Positions 46,046 through 58,396 of a DNA stretch of 64,000 nt are shown in pieces. The position numbers and the translations under genes were made by a program. Each line of letters starts with the position of its first letter. The stretch's first letter is position 1. The notes under the pieces are model-generated. The model was not told where the DNA came from. It saw only the letters and a program-made list of their open reading frames with translations, and made no database searches. The stretch spans positions 442,001 to 506,000 of the forward strand of contig JACEVL010000428.1 in NCBI GenBank assembly GCA_020284085.1. Reading direction: 5' to 3'. This DNA is from Aporrectodea caliginosa (Eukaryota; Annelida; Clitellata; Crassiclitellata; Lumbricidae).

Positions 46046-47330
46046 GTATTCAACGAGTGCTTTTGCTAGGCAGAGCTTGGTATATTCATTTAAATCTGTT
46101 TTTCTTTATTTAAGCGTGCAACGGAGAAAAGATCGAGTTGTGCATTTATTGACATTTATATTTAACAAATATTCGGATATTTCAGGTCAAAATAGTGACA
46201 ACAACTATAATAGGCTGCTGTAGCCTATAGGCCTATGTCGACCTTATGAGATCAGCGTTATGCAGAACGTACGTACAATCTGTATTCCATCCCTTCTAAT
46301 ATACGTCGATGATTGCACTTCATTTTTAAATGAATTGATCGTGTGAGATCATAGCACGTGTATGCTAGCACAATTCAGTGTTTATCTAAGTAACTTTTCC
46401 TGGGACTACAAATTTTGCACACGCACGTTGACAATTAGGCTAGCTCTCTGTCAATTCAGTACTTACTGCGATCATTCTGTACTTAAAGGTATACCCTAAG
46501 ATGAATATATAGCCAACGTAGCACTAAATGCTTTTTGTTATTATCATCTTAGGTATACCCATTATGACAGCCCACTCTATTCCACGTAGGCTACAACGGT
46601 ACAATTAGGCTAGCAGTCAGGAACATTATTTATTTGCTAGTCCTATGTAGTTTGGCACGTATAACTTTCAAAGTATAATTATGTAGGCCTACGTTGTTCG
46701 TTCCCTTTTGTATAATTTCTTTTCTGCTGCATTAATAAAATGATTTATCACATCAAGGAACAATAAAGGTATACCCATTAATATAATAATATAATGAATA
46801 ATATAAATTAAACTCGTTGAACACGTTGTGAATAGTTTGAGCGTGGCCCTCTGGCGGCTAGGAAATTATTGCGTAGGTTTAGTTAATATAATAAACATAT
46901 GCATCAATATTGCAGTTTATGATATTATATTCTTAAAGCGAAATCGATAAATGATTATGTTTTCAGAGTGAAACGTTGCCTGTACCTGAAGAGTAAAATA
47001 TCATATTTTAATATGAGGTGTGAAAAATTGGCCGGGCGACATCTGTGGGTACGAAAGCAACCGGGAATAAAATTATCTGTGCGACTTTCCACTTCTCATC
47101 TATGAAAATTAAGCCTTGGGCGCCAATGTTTGATATTCTTTCTTTGCGTTGTAGGTTTGGTAAATGCTAAGTCATTTATCGTCTTGGTTGTTTTTTGCCT
47201 GAGAAATACTTATTTTTACACTTACTTCTTTCTTCGCCTTCAAAATATTCTGGTGCTAGAGAAACAGAATTCACGGCGAAACGATGAATTTACCTAAATC
47301 TGGCATATCTCTGACATAGCGTGGTCTACT
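46046..47330. other. Unassigned AT-rich sequence
   Basis: No gene or known repeat is recognised. GGTATACCC(A/T) words recur at about 46489, 46552 and 46769. Confidence 0.4.
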
Positions 47331-47339
47331 CTACAGACT

Positions 47340-48232
47340 TCACGACCGAATCCCGATTCCCTGAAAGCGATTAAGATTTATGCCAAATAAACCGAATTCC
47401 CGAAAGCAGTTTTAGACCAACTGTATACCGAAAATTAGTGCTAATTCCCGAAACGAAATTCCACAAAAGAGATTAAAGTGCAAAATTAACCGAGTCCCCG
47501 TTAATAGTTTGCATGGGTTTCAGCGTTGGTCGAATACAAGTTCGATTTACGAAAAGAATTCTTGCTAAATAGAAGTGGGATTGATGAAAACAATCTTTGT
47601 TAAATAGAAGCTGGCTTTATGAATAATAATTCTTAATTAAATAGAAGTTGTATTGATGAAAAAATAAATTACTGCTTTAGTAGATGCTGGATTGATGAAA
47701 CGAGTTCTTGCCTAAATAGAAGCTGGATTGATGAAAAGGATTATTGCCAAAGTAGAAGTTGGATTGATGAAAAATACTAATGCTACAATGTCCGAATAAT
47801 TTACGACGCTAGTCTACACGTTTACCCAAAAAAGTTACGTTTGAGCATACGATATTCCTGCATCTTAGCATATTTTATTCTTTCGTACAGTGAAAAGTTA
47901 TAATGTATTTAATTATTTTAACTTTTTTAATAACTGTTATCAATACAGCTTCTATTTACGCAAGTTTTATTTTCATCAATCCGATTTTTAGTTTCAGAGG
48001 CAACTATTTTCATCAATCCAACGTCCATTTCAACGCAGATATTCTTTTCATCATTGATCCAACTTCCATTTTAACGCAAAAATTCTTTTCATCATTCCAA
48101 CTTCTATTTGCACAAAGAATTCTTTTCATCAAGCCAAATTCTATTTTAAAGCAAACAATTATTCTCAGCAATTTGACTTCTGTTTATGCAAAGAATTATT
48201 TTCAGCAATCCAGCTTCCGTTTACGAAGCGAG
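47340..48232. mobile_element. Second foldback-like structure (inverted imperfect tandem arms)
   Basis: About six imperfect units of roughly 38-50 bp containing TAGAAGCTGGATTGATGAAA lie at 47522-47785. About seven units of the inverse (TTTTCATCAATCCAACTTC) lie at 47940-48232. A unique spacer of about 150 bp separates them. Left of the arm, 47345-47470 holds another diverged repeat (CCGAATTCCCGAAAG). The open frame at 47903-48238 is a translation of the right arm. Termini and target duplication were not identified. Confidence 0.7.
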
Positions 48233-49165
48233 ATATGAGAAATTATAAAATGCGCAGGATATATTCAATGCAATAATAAGATACGCTAAAATGCAGGTTT
48301 ACCGAGCATACACCGTTGTTGTCAAGCAATTTATTCCTTTCTTGTTGCCCGTAGATCTCTACTGAAGACGTATTAGACTGTTTTTATGTGGCATTTTGAT
48401 AATTTAGCTGATTTTGAAATAAGTATTTAAGATAATTAAAGTATTAGATCATTTTTTGGTTGACTTTATGCATTGAAATGGTTAATTCTTGTTTTATTAA
48501 ATTACTGCATAAATCGAGCAGTTTCATACAGTTGTGGCAGAACAATAACTTTTAACAAGTAACTAGCTAAACACACTGGTTCGTGTAAATCTGTGTTCTG
48601 TAATAACACAATGGTTGAGTATCTACGGCACTCACAGCAAACTTCATGTGAACGTTGAGCAAATAAAGTGCAGCCAACGTAGTTACTGTTAAACCCCATT
48701 CCCAATTATCTCTACATGTATATTAGTTAACAGAAATCACTGCCTTGTGATTTTATTAGACCTGGGATGTGTTATAAAGTTGCCACAGAATAGACTATAT
48801 TATGATAGGTTAACTATTCTGTAGTGCTAAGTTAAGATTTCTCTTGTTGAGCTGTTCTACAGTAAACTTGCTCATTATAGTGTGAAATTAGCATTCTTTT
48901 ACAAGATAGAGTTATGGCATTGAGAGATTGCAAGCAAGCAGTTGTGCAGAGTTTGGTGGAAACTTTGCAAACAATAAGGCATCACGGTCTCCTCAGTCCA
49001 AACGCACTGTTCTGAATTTGAACTTTACTGCATTTCTTACCTTTTCATAGTGCCACACTATAATGGAAAAGTATCAACAATTGGAATTAAGCAACTGTGT
49101 GTTTAGGCTTGTGTATAGCCTCTAACTGAACAGGTACAAAATGTGTGATACTTTTGTGATTGGGG
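48233..49165. other. Unassigned sequence
   Basis: No gene or recognisable repeat is seen. Confidence 0.4.
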
Positions 49166-49167
49166 GT

Positions 49168-49990
49168 CCATATAGTAATGGTAACATCACTGGCGTGAAG
49201 AGCAGTAGGATGCGGGATTGATTCCCGCTACCTGACGAGAAAGGTCCACTCAGCGAGTGTAGGACATTATCCCCCCGGACAAAAGCCCCCGGACAAAATC
49301 CCCCCTGATTTTGCGTAGGACATAATCCCCCGGACAAAATCCCCCCTCTGTGCAATTAGCCAATTTCTGCATGTCATTGATAAACCTTGATTCCGCTGTT
49401 TTTGTTTGCCATGTCACTAAGGTGACATGGCAAACTTAAGACTTGTTAGTGTCATTTGGTTCGATAATTAAGACTTGTTAATGTCAATCGGTTATTCAGT
49501 TAGGGCCTATAAAGTTAAGACTTGTTAGTGTCATTTAGGTTTAAAGTTAAGACGTGTTAATGTCGTTCAGTTCTATTTACTGAAACAATTTTATATTAAT
49601 TATAAATAGTTTCATCAAACAATAAAAATTCCATTTAGGCCAACAATTATTTTCATCATTTTTCCTGCTGCTGGTAACAATTTTGGGACAGACTAGTATA
49701 ATAAACTTCTAAAATATTATACGATAATATCGTAGCTTACCATGGGGGGATTATGTCCTAGCTTGGGGGGATTTTGTCCGGGGGGATTATGTCCAGGGGG
49801 ATAATGTCTGTTCCCCACTCAGCCTATCAATCGCTAGATGGCGTTGGTAAAACAAGTAGTAGGACATGATGGGCGCCTTGCATGGCTGCTGTATAGAGTT
49901 AAATTCGACTCCTGTAATAACTTGTGATCATCCGTTCATATTGAATTGTAATCATACTGCATTTGTCGCTTTGAAATAAAGAATGTCATT
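49168..49990 (+). repeat. tRNA-like SINE family S2, split by an insertion
   Basis: The head (ATAGTAATGGTAACATCACT, GCGGGATTGATTCCCGC) lies at 49168-49253, and the body and tail (GATGGGCGCCTTGCATGG, GTGATCATCCGTTCATA, ending in ATT repeats) at 49815-49998. Comparison with the uninterrupted copies at 32300 and 50682 shows that 49254-49814 is an insert. The A-box-like TAGTAATGGT and the palindromic B-box-like stem support a tRNA origin. Confidence 0.78.
49254..49814. mobile_element. MITE-like insert with GGACAAAATCCCCC repeats
   Basis: Flanked by CCACTCAG at 49246-49253 and 49815-49822 (9 bp if the next C is counted). The ends are inverted: GGACATTATCCCCCCGGAC near the left and, on the minus strand, CAGACATTATCCCCCTGGAC near the right, each followed by further GGACAAAATCCCCC words. 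The outermost 6-10 bases do not pair. There is no coding capacity; the centre has GTTAAGACTTGTTAGTGTC repeats. The duplication length suggests hAT-like, with moderate certainty. Confidence 0.72.
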
Positions 49991-49998
49991 ATTATTAT

Positions 49999-50680
49999 TA
50001 TTACTTTAGGATGAGACAGTGACACTGTTTGCTGTAAACAATATAGTTATTGTACTTCAGATTCCATGTTACACTGTCAGAACTAATAGTATAGCTGTTG
50101 TACTTAATATCATTATGGTATATTATGTTTCTGACAAATTAAAATCTCATAAGAGTTACTGGCAGCAGTCTGCTTATGCTAAAACTTTTTTAAGCACCAG
50201 ATCCCAAGTTATGCCAGCCATGTAAATGCCAGTCTTTTATGAGCACTAGGTCTCATGTGGTGCCACTGCCAGCATCAATGCTACAATTATATTTCAAGAA
50301 AATGGCTGACAAAGCTTAGAAGCATGTGCAATTGTGTTGGTGACTGAATGTCAGAGCAGTGATCATGATCAAAAGAAATACATTACATTTTACCCTGGTG
50401 TAAAGGCAATTTATAAAAAGTTTTACAGTAACAATCCTAACATATTAGAGCAATTGCAGCATTTTTCTTATGCTTTTGCATTCTATTTATCAACCCATGT
50501 TCAAATTTTGTTAACATAATGCTTCTAAAGTTACTCTGACATTGTCAATCTTCTTATAGGAGCATTGTAAACTGGTATATGCTACATGGCTAGACAAATA
50601 TACTGTGCATTATTTATGGTACATTAGAAGTCCGGGTGTTGGATTTGACAATCAGCCCCATGTCATGGTATGCTTGTAAT
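49999..50680. other. Unassigned sequence
   Basis: No gene is recognised; short frames here have no motif. Confidence 0.4.
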
Positions 50681-50681
50681 A

Positions 50682-50948
50682 ATAATAATAATAATCTTAG
50701 TTTAATTTCAAAATGACACAACGCAGTACGATTACAATTCAGTATGAACGGATGATCACAAGTTATTACAGGAGTCGAATTTAACTGTATACGGCAGCCA
50801 TGCAAGGCGCCCATCACGTCCTACGTACCATTTTACCATTGCGCCATCTCGCAAATGATAGGCTGAGTGGACCTTTGGGAGGTTTGCGGGAAGCGATTCC
50901 GCTTCTTACTGCTCTTCACACCAGTTATGTTACCACTACTCTATGGAC
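50682..50948 (-). repeat. tRNA-like SINE family S2, complete copy
   Basis: Minus strand: GTAGTGGTAACATAACTGGT head, AGCGGAATCGCTTCCCGC, GGTCCACTCAGCC, GATGGGCGCCTTGCATGG and GTGATCATCCGTTCATAC, ending in a short ATT tail at 50682-50695. Confidence 0.75.
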
Positions 50949-51208
50949 CCCAAAATGAATAGGGCCTACAACTGATGTTTTCTTCTCCACAGGCTAACAA
51001 AGCACTCGGTGCCCATCGGAGACCAGCACAACGGCGGTGGCTTCAGTTCCTGTGACTTATGTTCTACCATGTTTCCAGTCGAGCCTTCTTTTAACTACAA
51101 AGAGCACTCATGTGCCATGCTGGCCCCAACCCTTTGACGTTGGAACATAAAAGCCGCGAAGAAAGGCTGTTTAGAATGAAACAGGCTCTGTATAATGGAG
51201 AACGTCGA
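50949..51208 (+). other. Unidentified exon-like sequence truncated by repeat B
   Basis: A polypyrimidine tract and acceptor-like CTCCACAG at about 50984-50993 precede sequence whose plus frame ends EHKSREERLFRMKQALYNGE at about 51145-51204, just before repeat B begins. The polar, charged composition looks coding, but no family is recognised and stops occur upstream. It may be a gene remnant cut by the duplication. Confidence 0.25.
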
Positions 51209-51647
51209 GAAAGTCATAACATCTGTAGGGGTTTGCTGTTGATTTCACAAATCAAACTCTGCAGCATTATCCTTTTAATCACATATTCACAAAAACTATA
51301 TTGTTCAAGAATCGGTACTACTGCAACAGTCAGTGACATGATTTTTAGATGTTTCAAATTGCTGATTAACATAGGTTTCAAGCTGTTCAGCCATTTAAAT
51401 GAATGATTATCTGTATTAGCATTGATGTGATTGCTTTAGTTACTAGCTTATTGTTTTTTACTTCTTGTGAATTGAAATGTTGGCTAAGCACTGGACATTG
51501 AATCAAAAACTTAATTGTTTCGCATAAATTATAACTATTTAACAGTATACTTGATGATAACAAATTTCTATTAGAAAATCTGGAGTTTTTGTTAAAATAA
51601 TGTGCAATTAACCAAACACTTGTTTCATGTAAACTCTAACTGGTTAA

Positions 51648-52120
51648 CAGGAATGGATAACTAATCGATTATAATCTGATTGATTAGCTAATTGATTTGA
51701 TAAAACAGCTAGTTGTAATTGATTAGCAATTTGTTCTTAATTCTAATTGATTAGAATTTTTAAAATTATTTTAAGAATGAGTTAACAACTGCTGTGTCAA
51801 ACTACTTGATGCAGGCAATGCGACCATTTTCTGAAGTGGAAAATGAAGGTTTCATAAAACTAATGAGAATTGCAACTTCACGATGTTGTGTGCAAACAAG
51901 GAAACCCATGCAGGCTAAGGAGACTGCAGTAACTTGCTGTGCTTTTATTAAAATTTAACAAATTCATGAATCAAATATATGTTTAAATTATCGAAATCTA
52001 ATTGCTAATTGATTAGGTACAAGATTTTGCTAATTCTAATTATAATCGATTAGCAAATTTCAGCTAATTCTAATAATTATTTTAATTGATTAGCAATTTA
52101 ACTAATCATGCCCATCTCTG
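51648..52120. mobile_element. hAT-type MITE inside repeat B
   Basis: Same element and junctions as 41267-41739, with flanks CTGGTTAA and CTGTTTAA. The shared one-base mismatch in the duplication shows it was inherited, not inserted twice. Confidence 0.8.
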
Positions 52121-53571
52121 CTGTTTAACAGTATTATACTTGGTAACAGCTCTTAACTACATTTAGCATCCTAGCCATTTGAATATATCACTGGTAGGTG
52201 AACTGGCATTAACACTTTAACGACGAGCTGCATCGGTTTAGGATCACTTGGTACACTCTCGTCATTCAAGTGTTGAGCAGCATGGAGCATAAATTCTTGT
52301 ATTATGGTCCAACTTGCCATAATATTCCTACACCATACCCACTCAGACAGATGAGACACTAGCCCTTCCTCTTGTTAGATGTAATGGCACGTGCATTTAA
52401 CCATTAATTTCAATGGACATTGGAGCATAAGAACTAGCACTCCAAGTACTTGAAAACCAGCAGTAGCCTACACATTTCTTTTTGATCAAAGCAATTTAAG
52501 AAATAGGTTTGTGCTTTGGTGAAAGTCATGTTTATATTTTGAAAAGTGTTACATGATGATAAATTGAATACTTTTTATGGTTAAGTCAGAAATAGTGACT
52601 ATTTTAATTTATTTTGACGGTGTTATGACTCTGACTAAGCGTTTGTATGTGTTTTCAAAATTTAAAAATCTTGAGAAGCCTTTTGACTATGTACCGGTAT
52701 GCACTACAAACCAAGGGATTTTAGCAGCTTTGATTTTTGTGGACAAGTGTTGCTAGTGAATAATAACTGTCTGAAGCTTACAACGCTTTTGTGAAGCACT
52801 TAAAATGTGCTATATTAAGTGTCCTGACTGACTTCATTTTCTTTGTATAGTATTACCTTACAATGTGTATCCTAGACCTACTGGCTAAGAGCAACTTTGA
52901 GAAACTTTATATAAATGAAGTTGTTAGACGATATCTGCACTTTTTACAGTATAACTTACAATGTGTTTCGTAAACCTGTACTTTGATAAATTTTATCTGA
53001 ATACTAACCCAAGTGTAATCTAGTTTGTAGCGTACGGACAGCTGTAGGCTAATTAAAGAATATCTGTTTATGAATGAGTTCTACAAAGAAAGTGACCTAC
53101 AGATGTGAAGCTGTCGATGTGATTGCTTACTACCAACGATTTGCTATAATAATTATAATTATTGATTGGCTGAAGTCATTAAATATTAAAATTCAAGGAT
53201 TGCATTGACTTCTTTAAAGAATGCATAGTTCTTAATTATTGCCAACATTATGTTTTGACATGCGTTTGTGTACTGTGATAATTTGTAACATTTTCTACCC
53301 CAGCACTAGATTGACAACTAAAATACTGGGTACAAAACACATTGGACCAAAGTCGGATGTACAACCATTCGCCGATGGTAAACACGTCGTATGGCCAACA
53401 TTGACCCAATGTCGTATAGAAGTCGGTAAAGGATAACGCAAAAGGTTTCTTTAATTCGGTCCAATGTTCGCCCATTAACGTTGGGCCAACGTAGCTTTCC
53501 CCTCCAATTTATAACCGATCGCCAACGTCGACCCGATCCTTTACCGACTTATATACGACATTGGATAAATG

Positions 53572-54506
53572 TTGGTCCGATGCCAGGATCACCGTTGGCG
53601 AATGGTTGTATGGCCGACATTGGCAAAAGGTTTTTATGAAATCCGGTCCAATGTTCCCCCAATAACATTGGCCCAACGTAGCTACACACACCTATATCCA
53701 ACCGACGGCCCACGTCAATCCGACCCTTTACCGACTTATATACGACATTGGATCAATGTTGGTCCGATGTCAGGATCACCGTTGGCGAATGGTTGTATGG
53801 CCGACATTGGCAAAAGGTTTTTATGAAATCCGGTCCAATGTTCCCCCAATAACATTGGCCCAACGTAGCTACACACACCTATATCCAACCGACGGCCCAC
53901 GTCAATCCGACCCTTTACCGACTTATATACGACATTGGATCAATGTTGGTCCGATGTCAGGATCACCGTTGGCGAATGGTTGTATGGCCGACATTGGCAA
54001 AAGGTTTTTATGAAATCCGGTCCAATGTTCCCCCAATAACATTGGCCCAACGTAGCTACACACACCTATATCCAACCGACGGCCCACGTCAATCCGACCC
54101 TTTACCGACTTATATACGACATTGGATCAATGTTGGTCCGATGTCAGGATCACCGTTGGCGAATGGTTGTATGGCCGACATTGGCAAAAGGTTTTTATGA
54201 AATCCGGTCCAATGTTCCCCCAATAACATTGGCCCAACGTAGCTACACACACCTATATCCAACCGACGGCCCACGTCAATCCGACCCTTTACCGACTTAT
54301 ATACGACATTGGATCAATGTTGGTCCGATGTCAGGATCACCGTTGGCGAATGGTTGTATGGCCGACATTGGCAAAAGGTTTTTATGAAATCCGGTCCAAT
54401 GTTCCCCCAATAACATTGGCCCAACGTAGCTACACACACCTATATCCAACCGACGGCCCACGTCAATCCGACCCTTTACCGACTTATATACGACATTGGA
54501 TCAATG
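53572..54506. repeat. 187-bp tandem array in repeat B, five units
   Basis: Units start at 53572, 53759, 53946, 54133 and 54320. They are almost identical to one another; most carry GGATCAATG where most copy A units carry GGATAAATG, which suggests separate homogenisation after duplication. Confidence 0.92.
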
Positions 54507-54649
54507 TTCGCCCAATAACATTGGGCCAACGTTATTGGACTAACATTGGACCGGATTTCATAAAAACCTTTTGCCGATGTCGGGTATACAACCATTCGCC
54601 GATGGTGACTCTGACGTCGGGCCAACATTGACCCAATGTGTGTGTGCTG

Positions 54650-56255
54650 GCTGACGTGTGGCTTCTCCTTTCGTCACAGATTTGATTCGTAACAAAACCG
54701 AATAAACGAGTGAGGCATGAACTGCTTAAAAGTCAAACATGAAACTGTTTACGTTTGGATCTGACGGGGTTTGGGAATTCGACCTATATATGTTAAAATC
54801 AACTCCTGGGCCTTATAGAATATCACCATGAGCTTCGGTTTGACCTCTCCTCGGCACCCACTTGACGAAGCCCCATAAGTTACAATTAGGTCTAATGCAG
54901 TTGAATGATTAATCCAGGGTGTGGACACCGGGATAACGCGGATAATAGCAGCTATAGGGAGAAGTTTTAAGGGGCTGTTGGAGACTTTATCACAAAATGT
55001 TTTAGACTATCTTTTGTCTGGTTTTGTTTGATTGCTCAGCTAATGCTGCAATCAGTGTTCAGTTCTTAATCCAAACTCTTCCGTTGCACTGACTACAGAC
55101 AATTATTGGCTACTGGTAACCAGTGGAATTGACGAGCCTCAAGTAAAAGTCAAACTTGTCGGTATCATTCGGAATATACAAAACAAAGTGTAGTTTTAAC
55201 TCTTTGGTACTTGGCAACTCCAGTCGTTTACTCACACTTTATCTTTAAAATCCAAATTTAAGATGGCTTGTGTTTAACGAAGTAGCGTGTAGTCGGTCCG
55301 TTATCGTTAGGCCCTATTGCTGTCAACTTAATCTATATCTTCCTCAACAGGATTCAGTTTCCTATATTAGGACTACTGGCAACGAATATTTACACAGAAT
55401 CTGACGCTAGCCAACAATGAAGAGTCCGAGAATCCAGATACTAAGATGTTTCATTCTGATTTCTGTTGTGTAGACGAGCACTGCTCCGGTTTGCTATAGC
55501 CTAGCGTTTGGATGCATCAATCAGCCAACAGCTTTTATTCTTCTTAAACCTTTCATACGATTGCAGCCGAGTTGCTAGACAGCTCGACTAGATGCTCTTA
55601 AACTGTTAAACAACTGTAGCTCACTGGACAATAGCGGAATTTCCGAAGTTACACAACTTCCTTGTTCTAGATTATTGTCGACGTTTTCTACATCATGGAT
55701 AACAGATTATATTGTAGGTGACATTTGTACACGCATAATGAAAATCTTCCATGCACCCTTGACTAACATAAGAGGCCTCAGCGGCCTAGTATTTTATTTA
55801 TGGAGCTTTTCAATTGCTATCTGCCGGTATCACGAAATAGAGTATCCGTCCGAAGACTATCCGGGGGGATGTATGAATTTACCCCCCCGGATGGAATAAA
55901 CCGGTTATGAGTGTCCGGGGGATAAACCATTCTATCCCCATCGTCATACGTATCATGATAGCCTCGACGAAAATCCAGTCAAAATCACCAAAAACGAAGT
56001 AAATTAATTTCAGGTCGACGTAAAAACAAAAGATACGCAACTTAAAATATTTTATGTGTACAATAAATCCAAACAGTAGGCCCTACGACTGAATACATTT
56101 AGAAACCGTCAAAAATACAAACTAAACCGAATACTCCATTTCGCTAAGGGGGATACTCATGTACGAGGATACTTTATTTTGTGACACCGGCCGCAACCTG
56201 TCATCTGAATCACCTGTCACCAGCCTATCACCTGAATGAATGGATTATCAAAGTG
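54650..56255. other. Intergenic sequence with a possible small MITE
   Basis: No gene is recognised. GAAATAGAGTATCCG at about 55835 and the inverse-like GAATACTCCATTTCG at about 56131, with several CCCCCGGAT/ATCCGGGGGG words near 55860-55920, could be the ends and body of a short element resembling the insert at 49254. This is tentative. Confidence 0.35.
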
Positions 56256-56257
56256 TG

Positions 56258-56407
56258 TATGTCTGTATGTATGTATGTATGTCTGTATGTATGTATGTAT
56301 GTATGTATGTATGTATGTATGTATGTATGTAGGCCTATGTATGTAGGCCTATGTATGTATGTATGTATGTATGTATGTATGTATGTATGTATGTATGTAT
56401 GTATGTC
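56258..56407. repeat. ATGT microsatellite
   Basis: (TATG)n, interrupted twice by TAGGCCTATG at about 56330-56355. The Met-Tyr-Val-Cys and His-Thr-Tyr-Ile frames are translations of it. Confidence 0.95.
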
Positions 56408-56439
56408 TGTTCGAATCAAGACAACTGTTACAGGAACCA

Positions 56440-56562
56440 TGTAAGCATCAGCTGCAACGCTCCTCGTATTGGAATTGTCTACCATTGGCTTCCCTTAACT
56501 GCTCGGATTCAGTTTAAACTTCGCTTTCTTACGTTTTTGGGTCAAGCTTCACATTACCTCTG
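56440..56562 (+). mobile_element. LINE fragment between two microsatellites
   Basis: The plus frame reads APRIGIVYHWLPLTARIQFK and then GQASHYLCDL, the HWLP post-RT block of L2/CR1-group LINEs. It is bounded on the left by an ATGT tract and on the right by the ATCA tract that begins within the codons after CDL. Confidence 0.75.
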
Positions 56563-56893
<331 letters not shown>

Positions 56894-56929
56894 CTGGTAC
56901 CTCGGGTATATTGGGTATAACTTTTGAAC

Positions 56930-58390
56930 GGTGTGAGATATCATCTCACATTTTACCTCAAAATGTGTGTAAATGAACCCCCCTACAGCTACCTAAAAGC
57001 AATGTTCCCTCTAAGCTGCGCGGCTGCGCGGCCGCTCAGCTCATCAGTTTCAAAATTCCGCGCACAAGTTTTGGTAGGAAATACTTATGAGCTAAAGCTT
57101 TGCTTAACTTAAAGTAGGCCATTGAATTATTAACCTACTTACTTATCTTTAAGTCAACGGGAGGTCAAGATCTGTCTGCGGCCGCAGCTGAGCATACCAG
57201 TCTGTACAGATAAGTGATCATACGAGGGGAGTTGACACCGCATATCCAGTCCAGTATCTGTCTGTGTCAGTCAACTGGAACGTCCTGCCGAATTCTGTGT
57301 TCACGCATAACCAGCTTGGCGCGCCAGAGTAATTAGAGGGGATGCTGATGCTTGTGAACTGCCTTTCCGCCCGGCTGTTGGTCCCGCTGGCTAACGAGCT
57401 TCCAACAGGTGATGCCGTAACCGCCCGGCTAAAAGGTCAAATTTTGATTCCATACGGAAAAAGTTTGAGATGAAAAACACCTAGGGGTGGATACCACCCC
57501 CTTCAAGTCCGTAATTATAATAAACTAGAAATAAAATAGAAAATAAATTAAATGGTAAGGAACTTAGAAAGGACGATTTGTCCCGCTATCAGATAATCCC
57601 AGTTCAGTTGTTGACCCCTTTTACTGTACCCAGTTGCGATGTGTTTTCTGGTTTTGCTATTAAACGAAGAAATTATATATAATTTTTATTATATAATATA
57701 GAAGTGCAATCAAATTACTATATTGCCGGATTGGCTCTATGATGACGCGGAAGTAAATATCTTGTAACTAATTTGACTCAAGCTGAACTTTCTGGTTGAC
57801 AATTCTCCCGAAAGGTTTGCAACCGTAATCTAGGCCTATATTACAGGATGTGCGACGAATCTAATTTACACAGCTATTTGCATAACATTAACTCTCCATG
57901 AGAGCTACTACTTTGCATTGACACGTAGTTTAGATGACGAATGCACTTTAGATAGCAGGGGACTACCTAATATCTACCAGTCGCAAATTTACACAGTCAG
58001 AGCGGTAGATCTATGACTAATATAATATTATTATAACAAATCTGAGCGGTCGATCTATGAGTAATATATATAATATTAGGCCAATAACAGATTACTAGAA
58101 ACTGTCCACCGATTTTGTACTCTATTATCAATTATACTGGTGTTCCTTTGACTTGCAGAAACGTTGACATTTTCTGCATTGTAAAGCGTCCTCTGCTGCT
58201 CTAGCAACAAACATGATTACATCGAAGCTTGCAGGTTCCTATTATAAGAAGTAGTAACGTTTTGTGATTGGCTGCGCAAAAAACTCAATGGATTTAGGGT
58301 GTATCGGCAACTTGTGACATAAACGAAGACATTAATTTTCAAACAGTTTCAAAGAACCAGCCACTTGTGCGTCATTAGTACGCATTATTG
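56930..58390. other. Intergenic sequence, no gene recognised
   Basis: GCTGCGCGGCTGCGCGGCCG at about 57016-57035 and CTGCGGCCGCAGCTGAGC at about 57176 are GC-rich islands in AT-rich sequence, preceded by TGTTCCCTCTAAGC, a motif often seen at hAT ends. A matching second end was not found. Confidence 0.4.
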
Positions 58391-58396
58391 TTTTTA

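Larger units (their letters stand above)
51209..54649. repeat. Long direct repeat, copy B
   Basis: Same orientation and nearly the same sequence as 40828-44418, including the hAT MITE (51648-52120) and five 187-bp units (53572-54506). Sequence beyond the right end (CTGACGTGTGGC) is unrelated to the integrase that follows copy A. The start lies inside other sequence at 51208 with no obvious duplication. Confidence 0.9.

Noticed and set aside
40828..54649. Repeats A and B as long terminal repeats of one retrovirus-like element
   Set aside because: No gag, protease or reverse transcriptase lies between them, no TG..CA ends or target duplication are seen, and the integrase is of the Polinton type, which uses inverted rather than direct ends.
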